Assembly: GCA_902806575.1 (NCBI GenBank)
Contig: CADCXD010000010.1
Coordinates: forward strand, 1,054,001-1,118,000
Source of the DNA: Jackrogersella multiformis
Taxonomy: Eukaryota > Ascomycota > Sordariomycetes > Xylariales > Hypoxylaceae
Reading direction: 5' to 3'
Length of the DNA: 64,000 bases
Shown: positions 1-13,262 of the stretch, in pieces
How the letters are laid out: each line of letters begins with the position of its first letter
Position numbering within the stretch: position 1 is the first letter of the stretch
The notes under the pieces: model-generated
Told to the model about the DNA's origin: nothing
What the model saw: the letters and a program-made list of their open reading frames with translations, nothing else
Databases searched by the model: none
Position numbers and translations under genes: made by a program

Positions 1-130
1 GAGTGGTATCGTCAATCATCAGTGCCACGTGAAACATCCCACAGACGCCGGCCGGTAAAAGAATTCAGGCAACCACGCTTGACCTAGGGACCACGACGTA
101 GCTTCTGCGCCAGCCTCAAGTAAAATAGGA

Positions 131-2205
131 TTATCTACCTCTGTACTCCGGTTTCCTTGCCATGTTAACAACTGGTGGGGGGCCGTCTTCGTCCATAGGA
201 TAAGGCGGAAGAACAGCCGTAGGAGGGCGACGGCCACCTGAAAACTGCTTCTCAGGCAATGGTGTCTTTGGAGGCAATGGAGGTGGTTCGATACGGTGTG
301 GCTGTAACGGCTGTATCATAGGCTGTGTAATGGGTTCTCTTTGTTGTCGTCGCGGATACTCGTCAGCTCCCATAATTGCAATCTTGTCAGATCCGGCAGC
401 AGTTCGGTACTGTGCCGGAGTGGGGGCCGTCACTACGAGACGGTCAGGCTCGTCATCAGGAGGAGGCGGCCTGATCGCCGGTGATAAAGCAGCCGGAGAG
501 GGTGCCTTCTGTGGACGTGTGGCTATTTGCGGCGGGGAAGCATGGCTAGTAGGCGGGCGAATGCGTTCAGCAGAGCCGCGGGAAGATGGCGCACTGCCTG
601 GGTTTGTTCCCGATCCGGGAAGCGAAAGGTGCTCTAGACCAGACTCGTATGATTGCCGGCTCGGAGGACTGTTCCGAGAAGGAAATGCCAGTGGATAGTC
701 GCCTGGAAGCTCAACCGCCAATGGAGTATTCATAGAACTCATTGCAGGATGAGATGCGATATCGGGTATATTGCTGATCCTTTCGAACCTCTGCTTTGCC
801 CTGTATATCTTAGCTAATTTCGTCGAGGACTCCTGGACCATCTTCTGTTCGGCGTCTCTCCCTAGGTATCTTTTCGTGCCCGTGCTGATTTCACCCAGTC
901 GGTCCCACTCGTTCATAGCAAACTCGCCAACGCCAATCTCGACGTTGAATCGATAGTAGTTTTCAATGTTGACGCCCCGCTTCATCAGAAGGTCCTTTTT
1001 CATGCGTTCGTGGATTGCTTCACACCCTTCCACCTTGGCAATCAGCTTCTTCCTCGCTTCTGCATATTCGCCTATGAAGCCTTCGTACCAGACATGCTGG
1101 TTCTGATCAGTACCTTTCGGTCGTTTTCCAGTTCCTACGCTGACGAACACGCCTACATCTCGGCCCGGCCACTCGTTGACCGTAGCCTCGTCGAGGGCAT
1201 AGGGTGACGGATTAAACGTTCCAGCTCCATCGTCATGAAATACTGTCTGCCCAATTTTGATCGGCTTGAATGCCACTCCAATTGCGCATGTTGCGCGACC
1301 GGCCTCCCAAATCTTGCAGTCGTATTCCGGAGCAGGCTCTTTTCTCGAGTCATATGACCGCAAGATCGCAGCAGAACCACCCCTAGTGGTTCCTTTATAC
1401 ATGGCGGTTATAGCACTACAAGGGTGTTAGTGGCTATGCTGCTGGAAATGCGGAGTTAGTAGGAATGGAGCTTACGTCTTCGTTCTGTTCTCCCTCGAAT
1501 CGTACAACTGCGCATCAGGATTGCCCCATCCACCACGAAATACTGGTCGGGTCTGGCTCGACGGACTACGGGCACTGAAGCTAACGACGCTCGCATTACT
1601 TTGGTGCCGCCGGGGGATGGCGCTCGTAGCGGCGCTAGACCGCGATATAGCGGACAGCGGACTAACAATATCCGATGCTGCCCCGTCATTCCCTTCATTG
1701 TCAGAAACAGTATGTTCTCTCACAGCCTCCTTGATCGCGCGCTCGAGCATGGAGGCCTTGAAGAGCGTCGATCGATATGGTATACCAGCAATGGTCTTAT
1801 CAGTTTCGAAAACCATCCTCGTCATTCGAACGTAGAGTTCTTTACATTGTTCCAAATCCAACCGAAGACGCCCTAGCATCAAGGCGATCAAGCCGCCGGT
1901 ACCGGTTCCAACTATTAGGTCGAAGTGATCGCATGGTTTCGGGATTTGATCGCGTCGCGGTGCTTTGCCCTCGATTTCGACATAGGTTCGGAGCATCAGC
2001 TCTTGTATAATGATAAACATGGAATAGCCACGGACACCTCCGCCATCTACATCGGCGCAAAACGGCAAAGTCAGTACTTCAAAATAAAAATAAAAATAGA
2101 ACATTAATATCAAGCTGACGGGGTAATGAACATACCCAAACTGAGTATCCTTAATGGAGGACCTTTGGTGGTGTCTTTCCTCCTAAGAGGTCCCTCCGAC
2201 TCCAT
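131..2205 (-). CDS. Patatin-like phospholipase family protein, nucleophile Ser replaced
   Basis: Three exons on the minus strand (2205-2136, 2046-1476, 1415-131) join in phase to 641 aa. Intron 1 (89 nt) has a TACTGAC branch point and intron 2 (60 nt) starts GTAAGC. The ATG at 2203-2205 gives an N-terminus running into RILSLDGGGVRGYS, the patatin glycine-rich oxyanion loop. Patatins are acyl hydrolases with a Ser-Asp dyad. Here the expected GXSXG elbow reads VGTGTGG, so Gly72 (codon 1903-1901) sits where the Ser should be. The DGA motif with the dyad Asp is kept near residue 276. Residues after about 420 are Pro/Ser-rich and look disordered. No signal peptide or membrane helix is evident. Either the enzyme is inactive or it belongs to a divergent fungal subgroup. 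The family call is firm; activity is doubtful. Confidence 0.88.
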
Positions 2206-5200
2206 CTTTTGGTCGCGTGAGAGTAATTATCTCGGTTGTCTGAATGTGTAGACGGTGGATATATGGAATATAACTAGGTTAGGTAGTGGTAGTGGTAGTG
2301 AAGCCGAGAATATGATTTTTAAAAAAATGCGTTGAGATAGGCCCCGCTATGTTCGCCTTCCTCGTCTGGTGACGACGTCAGAGTTAACTTAGTAGTACCG
2401 GTAGTTAGGTAAGGTACCTAGGTATCCGAATTAAGTGTGACCGATAACTTCAACAGCTGGAAGGGAGGTAAAGATGGAAAGTTTGTCAAGTGATTATAGT
2501 TCGCGTGCCGCGAAGAGAAATTGTAAATTAGATTTTAATATGATAAAGTTTTGAATTGCCTATTGTTTCCTAGGTAATCAACGTGAGTCAACTCAGATTA
2601 GAACATAGAAGTTGGAAGGCGCTTACAACTTGAGATGAATTGCTTACCTGGGTAGAAGGCGCAAATCTTGTGTGGCTGTGCTCTCTCAGCTCTAGTGTAG
2701 GTACCGCTATTCCTAAGTAAGATTCAAGTCACTAAGAAGACGTCACAGGTACTTCGCATATAATAACGGGCCTCTCATATTTCACTGTTCCTTGGAGGTA
2801 TCCACTACATAAAGTCTCGGAAGATACGGTTCCTGAGTCCGGTTCCCGGTTAATGACCTGCAAAAGCATCAAACTTGTAGGCCACGTGGGACCTTACGGA
2901 ATTCTATTCAATCATCAGCAACTCGAAAACCGACTAGAATACCTACCTACATAGGTACTGACGTAGATCTTCAGTTTTTAGGTGCCTCATTTGATAGATA
3001 TTTAATAATATTGAAAGCAACTAAGATCAGGTAAAATCCTACTCGTCCAGCTCGTCCTGCTCATCCTAAGTAGGTATGTGAAGAAGATGCACGTCATGCT
3101 GCTTTGACTTGACTATAAGGCATCGTGGATACTAGAACAGTGGGAACATCCATCTATGTAGAGGGAAGACCTCTAGTATATCCTACCTGCTTCTTCGTCT
3201 TTGGTTCCCTCTTATTCAATCATAGGTACCCACACTAGCTAGGTAAACCAATGTGCTCATTGGGTATCGTCTTGCGTTAGCTTACAGGTACGAATACCGT
3301 GTTCTGGTGTAAGACTCGAAAATCGTGGCGGTGCAGAAGCTTTCTCATATTCTCATTGGCAGACGGCATCGCCACCCTACCTAGGTTATTATGCGATCTG
3401 GAAGTTTACGAATCTTGTTTCTCGATTATTAGATTTGCTCGTCTGTAAATCGGCTATTGTACGAGCCTACCTTAGGATTACTGTCAGCTGATTGTTCTAG
3501 AAGCATTTGATACAGAAGAATTATCCATCCATGGATATTACTAATACGCATGGTCTAGGTATGTACCTAAGATTAAACTATCTCGACGAAGAGTCGACAA
3601 AGAGTATTCTAGATATTTTAGTGATAAGCTAGAATTAAAAGTACATCCATTGCGACGGACGAAGTAAACAATGTAACACGTAATATGGCTTCGTTGTAAG
3701 AGACTTTAAAACTAATGGTTTCGATCAATCCTACTTCATTTCGAGGCCTCTATTCAGAGTCTGGTGGTGTTCGATCCTTTCATTTTGCACAGCAACTTAG
3801 CGTGCTTTTAGAAGGGTCTCGAGTGTATTGAGACAATTCATTTGACAATATTTTGTCAGCTCGGGTATTAATGCAGAATGGTTTCAGACATTCTTAGAGG
3901 AGTACATATGGAATCCAGTCTCGGCAACTTGCATGGCTTTTTCTCCCGAGAACAGCGAGAAACCTCCTGTAATCGTAATTGAAATATGATTGATGGCCAC
4001 ACCTAGGTATGTATGTATAATATAGGTAGGTATATATGTTGCTCCGTTGATGCTGCTCACAGATGAACAGATATCGAAGTTTGCTGTCTATCCCGCTTCT
4101 ACCCTATGACTAGTAGTTTGGTGGTTCGAGCAACGGGTCATGCGATAGACGAATTCCTCTTGTAATAAGTTCAGAGAACTCTCTGTCGTGTAGTACGCCG
4201 ACATCCGATATTTGAAGCTGTAAATGTTGGTTGTCAAATTGTCTAGCAGGCCTAACTCGAGCAACTTGTCGAGTGCTAAGCAGGTGAGAACAGCCCACCG
4301 TATTGCTGGAACAATTGAAGTTCCTCCAATAACATTCCAGTCATAACACGAGGTAACTTTAAGTAGTTAGCAAGTTGAAGCCGCTAAGTGATGCCAGCTT
4401 TCCTAGGTAATCACGTCGCAACTTATACGTTTTCGAGTTTCATGGGTCTTTCGACCTTATAAGAAGATTGGTAGACGCTAAAGGTCCATGGCGGTATGAA
4501 TCGTGATGACTCGACGGCTTAACATGCGTATGTACCTAGGTATGTATGAAGAGACTCAAATCTTTTTTTTACAAGTCATTCGCCGGGTCCGGCAGGATCA
4601 TAACCCAGACTGACTGAAGTCGGGCATTCCACTAAATAGAATCTGGTGATTTTTTTGGTTATTTTTATTAGTTTTCAATCAGATGTGCTCACAAATCCAG
4701 TCTTTGGGGTTTATATTATATGTTCTTACGTGTTCGACTGCGTACATGTGTACCTACCTAGGTACCTAGGTAGGTAGCAATCAATTTAGTGGTATACCTA
4801 CCTCTTATACGATGCACCACCGTGTTTTCATTGCCGGTAGGTACCTAATCAACGTACCTAACTTGGCTCCGGGTCTTGTCGTGACGCTAAAGCATTTCCT
4901 GTGATACCCGCACCAAACGTATGCACCTACACTAGCTGCTGGGTAGGGCTGCTACCTACCATAGGTAGGTAGGTAGTTGAGCAACCAACAGGAGAATGAG
5001 TGTACCTAGGTAAATAGCGTGTTGCTTAAACGTTCGCTAAAGCTGGAGAATCATGCGCTAGTGTTGAGAAGGGGAAGCCCCTGTACGAATTCTGGCGTGA
5101 GTACCTACACCTAGGTAGGTAGGAGTAGGACTCGAAGGATTCAAGTTGTGCAACGTCGCGTCGTAACGCTCATTGTCCAGTTGCAACCCCATAGTCCTTT

Positions 5201-7533
5201 TATCTTCCTTCCACGTGGATAGTTGGACTGACCTGGCCTCGTGTATGTGCGGCTGAATTACGAATACATAAGTAGGTGGCGATCGTTTCTTCCAACTGGA
5301 TGAACAACCGGCTACATACGGAGTAACACCGACAGACAAGTTATCATGTCAAAGACCGGTAGTCTCGTGGTCCGCAAACTGCCAACCGCGAGCCGCAAGC
5401 GTCATCCCGGCCGGGGTATCGAGGTCCTAGCGTATTGTGACTATCATCGGCTCCGAGCGTTTAAATACTTACCTAGGTACCTAGTTAAGATACCTACCTA
5501 GGTAGTTAGTTAGACAGCAATATACTACCTAGTTGACGAGTTTAGAGCATCGACGATATGAGCGAGTATATCCATCCAAATTTTAGGCGAGTAAAATTGA
5601 AGGATTCATGCTGTTGTACTATGTATGTATGCACATCAATAAAGCGGCTAGGATCTAGACCGCTAATATTCGAATAAAAGGCCCGCCGTGTTGTGTAACT
5701 AAATGTTATTACGAGCTGACTTCTTATACGCCTAACTGTCAGATAATGAAGTCGGCTACATTACGGTCATATTTACACTAAAAAGGGAGAACAAACAAAA
5801 AAAACTCTAGGTAAGCATATACTTAAAGCTTTGGTGGTAAGTAGAAAACACCTGGCTGAATGTAACGTGTAAAAAGCGCTTTAGCTAATAGCGAGCTCCG
5901 ACAATGGAACAATGAAAATAAGCATGAATTACCCCGACAGCCCCGAGCCTTCCCCAGTGGAGGAGCCGGGGACCCTAGCTCTCTCCAAGTTCTATTCGGC
6001 CCGTGATGGGGTTGCATAAATGGAGAGGGAGGGAAGAGGCGTTACCATTAGCTTCTTTTCTTGGACCACTGACATCATCCCATTATCAGGTTGCAGGCTA
6101 GACAGTTGAATTGGCAATTATCTACCGAGCTGCCTAAGTACCTGGGTACTACACGGACAGGTACCTGTAATTAGTAACTACCTACCTAGTGTACCTACCT
6201 AGGTGCCTCTAGGTATTGAAGCACTTTCGGTTTGTTTGCAGCGTGGGAAATGACTTAGACAAAATTCGACAGCGGCGGTGGGTGTCTTTGATATATTGGA
6301 AATTAGACGAGGCAATTTATACATGCGTACACATGCTTGTACATACATACACACAGCACATATCCATTTTTTATTATTCGTCCTGACCTTTACCCCGGAA
6401 TTCCTTGGATTGTGGGAGGGTCTGGAAGGTTTAGATCAGATATGGTTGCATCTCGAGATGGAATTGGCACTCCCTCGCGTCCAACGGCTCTACACTAGAA
6501 GAAGCGTTCTGACTGATTCCGTTTGATGTTGACCGCCGATCGCCTAGCTTTGATCAGACGAGCTGTGATAGTTTGCGTTCGCGAGAATGATTAACCAAAT
6601 CCTCGGGATGTTGTTGGTCCATACATACTAGAGCCTAAGACATTCTGTACCTACCCATGTCCCCCTCATCCTCCAGTTAAGCATTCCAGTATCCAATCAC
6701 CATCGTTGTTGGCTCTAGATTGGCTTGTTACCCGCATATGGCACCACGGTAAGTACTGGCATGCGTGTGACCTCTAGAAAATTTTGTGGACAAGTCCCAA
6801 AAGTGCACCCGTCCCACCGTGCTGGGAAGACGACCGATTTCGTCTCTATTTGGTACACGTATCATACTTCACTTACGATGTCGGGCAATGTATCGAAATT
6901 CAACGAGCTCCGGACAAGGATAATTTTGCTTGCTTGCTTGCCCTCGCTCACCTCTGGAATTCTTGTTTTCCTTGTCTCGTGACGGGCTGGCCGGGCTTGC
7001 AGCTTAACGAGACCGCCTCGATGGGTCTGTGCCGATTGCCTCAAACCGTCAATACACCGTGGGCCGAGCCTAAGTGGGCCTATAGCGATCCAAGGAAGAA
7101 TGAATCTGGGGATCCGCATGGTACTAGGAAGTACCTTACCTACACTATGTACATCGGAAGGCTTTCAACCAAAGCAAGCATGCCATGGATGTTTGGTTGG
7201 ACTTCTGCTCCCCCGACATGCTCACTACACTACTTTGCGCGCAGCAATCTCCCCCGGAAAAGACGCCACAGGAGTACAGAGGAAGGTCTAATGACCAATC
7301 TGCTTTGTTGCTAGTATCAAAGGACTAGCATCCTAGAAAACTTTCCCTACTCGGCGTCCTGGCCACTCAAGCGACGCACCCTTTTCGCATATAATAATGG
7401 ATCAACCTCTCTTCCAAATTTCAAACTTCCCTCTCTGACTATTGCTCCCTTTACTCCTCATATCCCCACACCCGAGAAACCTAAGTAGCATCCCCTATGT
7501 GTCGCTAATAGACCACGCGGGGTCTCAGACATT
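2206..7533. other. Gene-poor intergenic stretch with CCTAGG palindromes
   Basis: About 5.3 kb with no supported gene. Short open frames at 4110-4298, 5058-5339, 5823-6017, 6278-6526 and 6784-7314 show no recognisable domain, no splice-consistent extension and no coding-like base use. The stretch carries many copies of the TACCTAGGTA family, densest at 4751-4990 and 5470-5520. The last 500 bases are the probable promoter of the downstream hexose transporter gene. No transposon ends or long repeats were seen. Confidence 0.6.
4751..4776. repeat. Perfect 26-bp palindrome of the CCTAGG family
   Basis: The left half TACCTACCTAGGT is followed directly by its exact reverse complement ACCTAGGTAGGTA, giving a 26-bp palindrome with no spacer. 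It is the longest exact member I saw of the intergenic CCTAGG family. No gene lies within 2.5 kb on either side, so a regulatory role for a specific gene is not apparent. Confidence 0.85.
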
Positions 7534-9346
7534 ATGAAGAAATTTGGCAATATTTACCTCATCGCGGCCACCTCCGTCATAGGTAAGCTGACCTATCACT
7601 TGCTAGCTTACCGTCTTCCTACGTGGAGCTTTGCCGTCGTCGCTATAGAGACTAATATCTGAACCTTAGGTGGCGCGTTATTTGGTTTTGATATCTCGTC
7701 TATGAGTGCTATCATCTCTACGGCACCTTACAAATGTCAATTTAACCAGCAAGTCAGTTTGCCCAAGCCGAAAAAAAGGCAAACCCTCACTCAGCCTTGC
7801 CGTTTGTGTACTGACGATCAAAGGGCAACAAACCGGGAACTAGCGAATGCCAGGGACCTGATGCTATCGTGCAGGGCGGAATTACTGCCGCCATGCCAGG
7901 AGGTTCCTGGCTCGGCGCTCTCTTGTCTGGTATTATTACAGATAGGTTAGGTCGAAAAACATCTATCCAAATCGGTGCTATCATTTGGTATGCGCGCTCC
8001 TTGATATAACCCAACTAATTTGATAGTTGCCCTAACAATGTGTTTTTTTCAGGATCATTGGCTCTGTCATTGTTTGCGCTTCCCAGAATATCCCAATGTT
8101 AATCGTCGGTCGTATCATCAACGGTATCAGTGTTGGCATCTGCTCTGCTCAGGTCCCGGTCTATATTTCCGAGCTGGCACCGCCGTCGAAGAGAGGCCGG
8201 TTAATCGGAATGCAACAATGGGCCATCACCTGGGGTATCGCGATCATGTTCTTCCTGTGCTACGGGTCTAGCTTCATCAGTGGAGAGACGGCTTTCCGTC
8301 TTCCATGGGGTCTGCAAATGATCCCTGCCGCCTTGCTCTTCTTCGGTCTGATGGTTCTTCCCGAGTCGCCTCGTTGGTTAGCGAAGCATGATCGTTGGGA
8401 GGAAGCCAAAGATGTGCTCATTTTGGTTCACGGCCAAGGTGATCCGCATTCGCAACTAGTCGCGAGGGAGATGGCAGAAATCAAGGAAGTGATTGACTTC
8501 GAGCGCGCCAATGCCGACGTGTCTTACCTCGAGTTGTTCCGACCCAAGATGATCAACCGAACCCACATTGGTATTTTCACGCAGATCTGGTCGCAACTCA
8601 CCGGCATGAACGTGATGATGTACTACATATCTTACATCTTCACGATGACGGGCTCGGGCGATGATGTGCTACTCCCCAGCGGCATCCAGTTTATTCTCAA
8701 TGTCGTCATGACGGTCCCGGCTCTCATCTGGCTTGATAGGTGGGGTCGTCGCCCGACCTTGCTCGTCGGCGCATTCTTCATGTGCCTCTGGCTCTGCATC
8801 AATGCTGGTTTGTTTGCGGTGTACTCGCATGCGCCTGCTCCCCACCAATTCGATACCGCTGCCATCTCGATGGTCATTAGCGGGCCGCCCGCGAAGGCTG
8901 TAATTGCTAGCACCTACCTGTTCGTGGCGTCCTATGCGCCGACTTGGGGTCCCGTCTCTTGGACCTACCCGGCCGAGCTCTACCCGCAGCGTGTGCGTGG
9001 CAAGGCTGTTGCTCTTGCTACATCCGCTAACTGGGCGTTCAACTTTGCTCTCGCATATTTCGTGCCCCCCGCATTTGCTAGCATTACCTGGAAGACATAT
9101 GTCTTATTCGCAGTCTTCTGCTTCGCCATGTTCTGGCATACGTTCTTCATGTTCCCCGAGACCGCCAACAAGACTCTCGAAGAAGTTGCAGCTACCTTCG
9201 AGGACAATGGCCCAGGATCCATCAAGTACATCGGTATCCCAGCCTGGAAGACACACAACGACCGTTCCATCATCAGACTTGAGCGCAACCTTGTTAGCTC
9301 CGAGGAGAAGATCGGTATTGAACATACTACCACACCAAAGGCTTAA
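7534..9346 (+). CDS. MFS hexose transporter, high-affinity glucose transporter type
   Basis: Four exons (7534-7582, 7670-7752, 7824-7987, 8053-9346) join in phase to 529 aa. The start ATG leads into a first helix with GGALFGFDISSMSA, a signature seen in yeast and fungal HGT-type proton-coupled glucose carriers. Later sugar-transporter signatures are present: GGSWLGALLSG with DRLGRK, the PESPRWL loop, a GRRPTLL segment in the second half, and PETANKTLEE at the end of the last helix. Twelve membrane helices are expected, in the plasma membrane. The second intron has a weak donor (GTCAGT) and only about 10 nt between branch point and acceptor, but the join restores a normal extracellular loop ending in VQGGITAAMPGG. 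Substrate specificity (glucose, xylose or other) cannot be read from sequence alone. The C-terminal tail is short. Confidence 0.9.
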
Positions 9347-10584
9347 ATATTGGGAAATAGCTTCCCTTATGGTATTGCTAATGTGGTAATGTGAAAGTGA
9401 GCAGGCACTGGATATTCCGGAACTGTCTACTTAATGAGATGCGGATTTCTGGGAAACGAAGAAAGAAAACGATGGTCTCTCAGGAGAGAAGAGAGAAGTG
9501 TGTTGATAGGATAGGAGATGTCGTAGGACATAAATTTCATCCCACCGGAGTTTGAAGGAGCAAGTAAATAGCTTGCAGTATTATACCCAAAAACGAATAC
9601 ATAAGAAGATGGTCAACCGTGTGTGTCTAATCTCGGTATCCCGGTTGTGAATTAAAAGTTGTTACAAACATGACTACCGTACGGGAGAACAGTACTTACA
9701 TGAGCATCTTGGGTAGTAGGTGTGTATTGAAGATGTTATCAACACATACCTACCTAGGTACATAAGGTAAGCAGCTTAATTTGCCATTACCTCTTAGGTA
9801 TGCTTGGCACCTACCTATACATATTGGTAGATGATATCCATGGATCTTTCCAATCACCTTTTACAAATGTAAAACCTTAGTCGAGGCGCACTATGGAGCA
9901 TTCAACCCGAACCAATAAAAATGCCTGAGCATCCATTCATTATCAATGTATTTCGCCTTAGGCTAGGCTCTTACTAATTAAAAACAACTAAAAACAAGCA
10001 AGGCGGAAGCTCTTTCTTTAGTAATGACCGTACTCCTAAGAATGAATAACTTGCTCATACACTCATACAAACATAATTCGATGGCGCTTACTACCTTACA
10101 TTGTTTAGTCAGGTAGCAGAACCTTGGAAAATGTTAGGAAATAGGAAAGTACTAGGATCCACCGGGATGAACCTCAGATATTCGGGCTACTGCGCCCCGT
10201 AATGTACGTCGTAGGTAGAAGGTTCCTAGGTGTCTAGGTAGGTACGCAATACGTAAGGTACTTACATAAGGTAAGAAACTTAGGTAAGAAAACGAAGATA
10301 TGTATTTAACGGGTCTCTTGGCAATCTACCAGGGCGGCAGGGGACCACCATCGAGGCCTAGCGACACACCACCACCCCCCCCCGAATCAGCCTTGCACGT
10401 AGCCTGATCATTCCCAATCCTCCCCCTTCCTGCTATTCATTCATGACATTCCTTTAGCATCATTGACGTCGCCATCATAGTGTAGATTATTTCTAATTGC
10501 TGACCAGGCTGCGATTCCTCCGACTATTCTACCCCCCTACTCCACTGAGAGCCTCTGCTGTCTTCTGCCGCCAATTGACTTCCG
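9347..10584. other. Intergenic spacer, nothing coding
   Basis: About 1.2 kb between tandem genes. It contains scattered CCTAGG-type palindromes (near 9750 and 10220-10250) and a C-rich run near 10373 just upstream of the caspase-like gene. No gene or RNA was recognised. It should hold the terminator of the transporter gene and the promoter of the next gene. Confidence 0.6.
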
Positions 10585-13262
10585 ATGGATCAGCCGGCGG
10601 CAAAGAAAAGAAGGCTGGCTCCTAAGATTGAGGCTCAGCCCAGTCCTCATCCGCCGCCATTCTCTCATGAGCCTGTAGGTATATCCAATTGATGTGACAA
10701 TCAAGTCGTCCACTCACCCCGATAGGTACTACCCGCCCAGCATTACCAGGTCCAGGAGGTGCCTCCACCGCCTCCGGAGAGGCATGAATTCGAATCATTT
10801 GCAAGACACCTGCAAGACGCCGCCATGCTTATATACCGCCAGACGCAAAAGTCGCCTTATACCAGGACATCTGTTCTCATCCTACGTTGGGAAGGTGATA
10901 ATGCCGTCGAACACGATCTTGCCGCTCTCGACCAGGTCCTTCGCGATACGTATAATTACCGCACCGAGCGCTTCAACATACCCACCGTTTCTAGTCCAAG
11001 CATTAAATTAGGTGTTCGTATGGCATCCTTCCTCGAAAATGCCGCGCCCGACCATCTCTTGATAATATATTATGCCGGATATGGCTATGTTGGCGTGGAT
11101 AATCAACTATACTGGGCAAGGTAGGTTACCTTCAACCGCTGTGGGAGATGATCTGACACATCATCAGCACGCCGGGAAAGGACTCAAAACTGAAATGGAG
11201 CGGATTCCGCTGTTTGTTCGAAGAGGCGCAGTCTGATATGCTTTTACTTCTTGATACTTGTGCCGCAAAAGAGCAGCCAATTCTCAACGGAAGCAATGTC
11301 AAGCAAGTCATTGCAGCGAATACCCCCGAACACTATTCCCTAGACAATAACCTACGATCATTTACATCCCATGTAACCGAATCATTAGCCAAATTTAGTA
11401 CCGGCAGACCTTTCACAGCCGAACATTTATATCACGAAGTTGCAGTTCAGAGACAACAGGAACTGATACAGGCGTCGGGATTGACGAACGGGGCCAGCAA
11501 AAGTATACCGTTCACTGAAAAGTTGCCGGTTATATACACCATCAGCTCTGGCAAGGGCCAGGGTGTCTCCCTGTCCCCTCTCCCCTTGGCCATTGATGCA
11601 CAATCGCAGTCTCCACGAGCAGGGATTGACGGAGATATCCAATTGCTCAGGGCATCCCAGGAAGATCCTATCATCCACCCAAGCGCAGTGGCAGACTTGA
11701 CATTCGATGAACCGAGAGTCTTGGTTTGCACAACCTTTGTTGGCGAAGCCAGTCCAGACATGTCTTCTTTTAATCACTGGCTTCATAACGCCCCTGCTAT
11801 TGCCTCGAAAATCGCCGTTGAAGGCATGTTTCTTGGACCACCCACCATGCTGCTCATATCAATGCCCGTTCCCGTCTGGAATGTCGTACAGCACGACAAA
11901 GTCTGCTGTTTCTTAGGATATGTGAACTCTCACAATATGACACACCTCTACAACCGATTAGTTGGATCCATTTCCATAAACAGGACGTCAACGAAAGATA
12001 TAGAAGACGGTCGGATACTCCTTGAGGCTCGAGAGATAGCGAGTACCCCCATCGTCCGCCGGCATGAGCTTCCTACTCATGCTCAACTACGGCCCGAGAC
12101 GCCAGTTCGTCCAGAGAGCATGGGAAGGGCTGATCCTATGAACTTACCTCAGCCCTCCGTCACTTCTAACATGGCATATGCCAGCTCGACGCCTGGGACT
12201 GCCATATCCAACAAAAATGATGCAGAAGATACCGCTGAAATGCAAGAAGCTGCCGAGCAGCTTAAGGCTCTGAGCCATGTTCGACACCTCAGCAGCGACA
12301 ACGTCTCTGCGACGCACGCACAGCCTATGCCAGCAGATGGCACCACAGCGGCTCGGCGCGACGGAGTTTCGCCACGCGAAACAAATGAATCTGGAGCGGA
12401 TGAGACTCCGTACAACCCCGAATTCACGCCACCGTCATCGCGGCCTAAGCCGCAGCGCCGATCACTTCAAAAACAAGCCCCGAAGCAAGAGACTCGCTGT
12501 GACCACTGCAGCCATGCTCCCTTCAAGGATTATTCGTCATTACGTAAACATATTGCTGCGGCTCATACCCGGCCGTTTCCTTGTGCCTTCGCATTTGCCG
12601 GTTGCACAAGCACGTTCGGATCCAAAAACGAATGGAAGAGACATATCGCCTCGCAACATTTGTGTCTCCAATACTACCGATGCTCATCCTGTCCACAGAG
12701 TACAGTTGAGGGCAAGGGGAACGAATTCAATCGCAAGGATCTCTTCACTCAGCACCTTCGCCGCATGCACGCCCCTTTCGCAATTAAAAAGGCCATTGCC
12801 AAGGGCGATAGCAAATTGCAGGTAGATTGGGAAACTCATGTGAAGGAGATGCAACAGTCGTGTCTTGTAACACGGAGACAGCCTCCGCAGAGGTCCTCTT
12901 GTCCCAAACCAGACTGTGCAAGTGTTTTTGAAGGGCCTACCTCGTGGGATGAATGGACTGAACATGTCGGTAGACATATGGAAAAGGGCGAGGCGGGCCG
13001 GCTTGGCGTTGACCGTCTATTGGCGAAATGGGCCTTAGCAGAAGGTATTATCGAGCGTAGGGACGACGGCGACTATCGACTTTGTAGCGGGACCAACAAC
13101 CCACCGGAGAGAGAGCCTGGTGGTAACAATATCGAATATCATTCCGACGGAAACAAACGAGAGCGAGATCGAGGCCGGGATAGGGATAGGGATCGAGACC
13201 AAGAAGAGCGAACGATAGTGGCAGCAAGCACGATGGTTGATAAAATGGATATTGACGAATAA
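10585..13262 (+). CDS. Caspase-like (peptidase C14 fold) and C2H2 zinc-finger fusion protein
   Basis: Three exons (10585-10674, 10726-11120, 11168-13262) join in phase to 859 aa. Residues of about 45-310 resemble the caspase-like domain of a common fungal family: a strand LLIIYYAGYG, then LYWAS, then DMLLLLDTCAA with the putative catalytic Cys193. The His of the usual YAGHG motif is Tyr149 here, so proteolysis is unlikely. A second conserved segment (about 345-430) ends in a VCCFLGYVNSHNM-type stretch. After a Ser/Pro-rich linker come about four C2H2-like fingers (about 606-765), starting CDHC and ending with paired His. The tail holds an RDRDRD run and ends MDIDE. The N-terminus carries KKRRLAPK, a possible nuclear signal. 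I infer a nuclear protein or signalling adaptor. The biological role of the family is not known to me. Confidence 0.8.

Noticed and set aside
6784..7314. A 176-codon open frame upstream of the hexose transporter gene
   Set aside because: No recognisable domain, overlapping frames on both strands are equally open, composition is unremarkable, and it sits where the transporter promoter should be.
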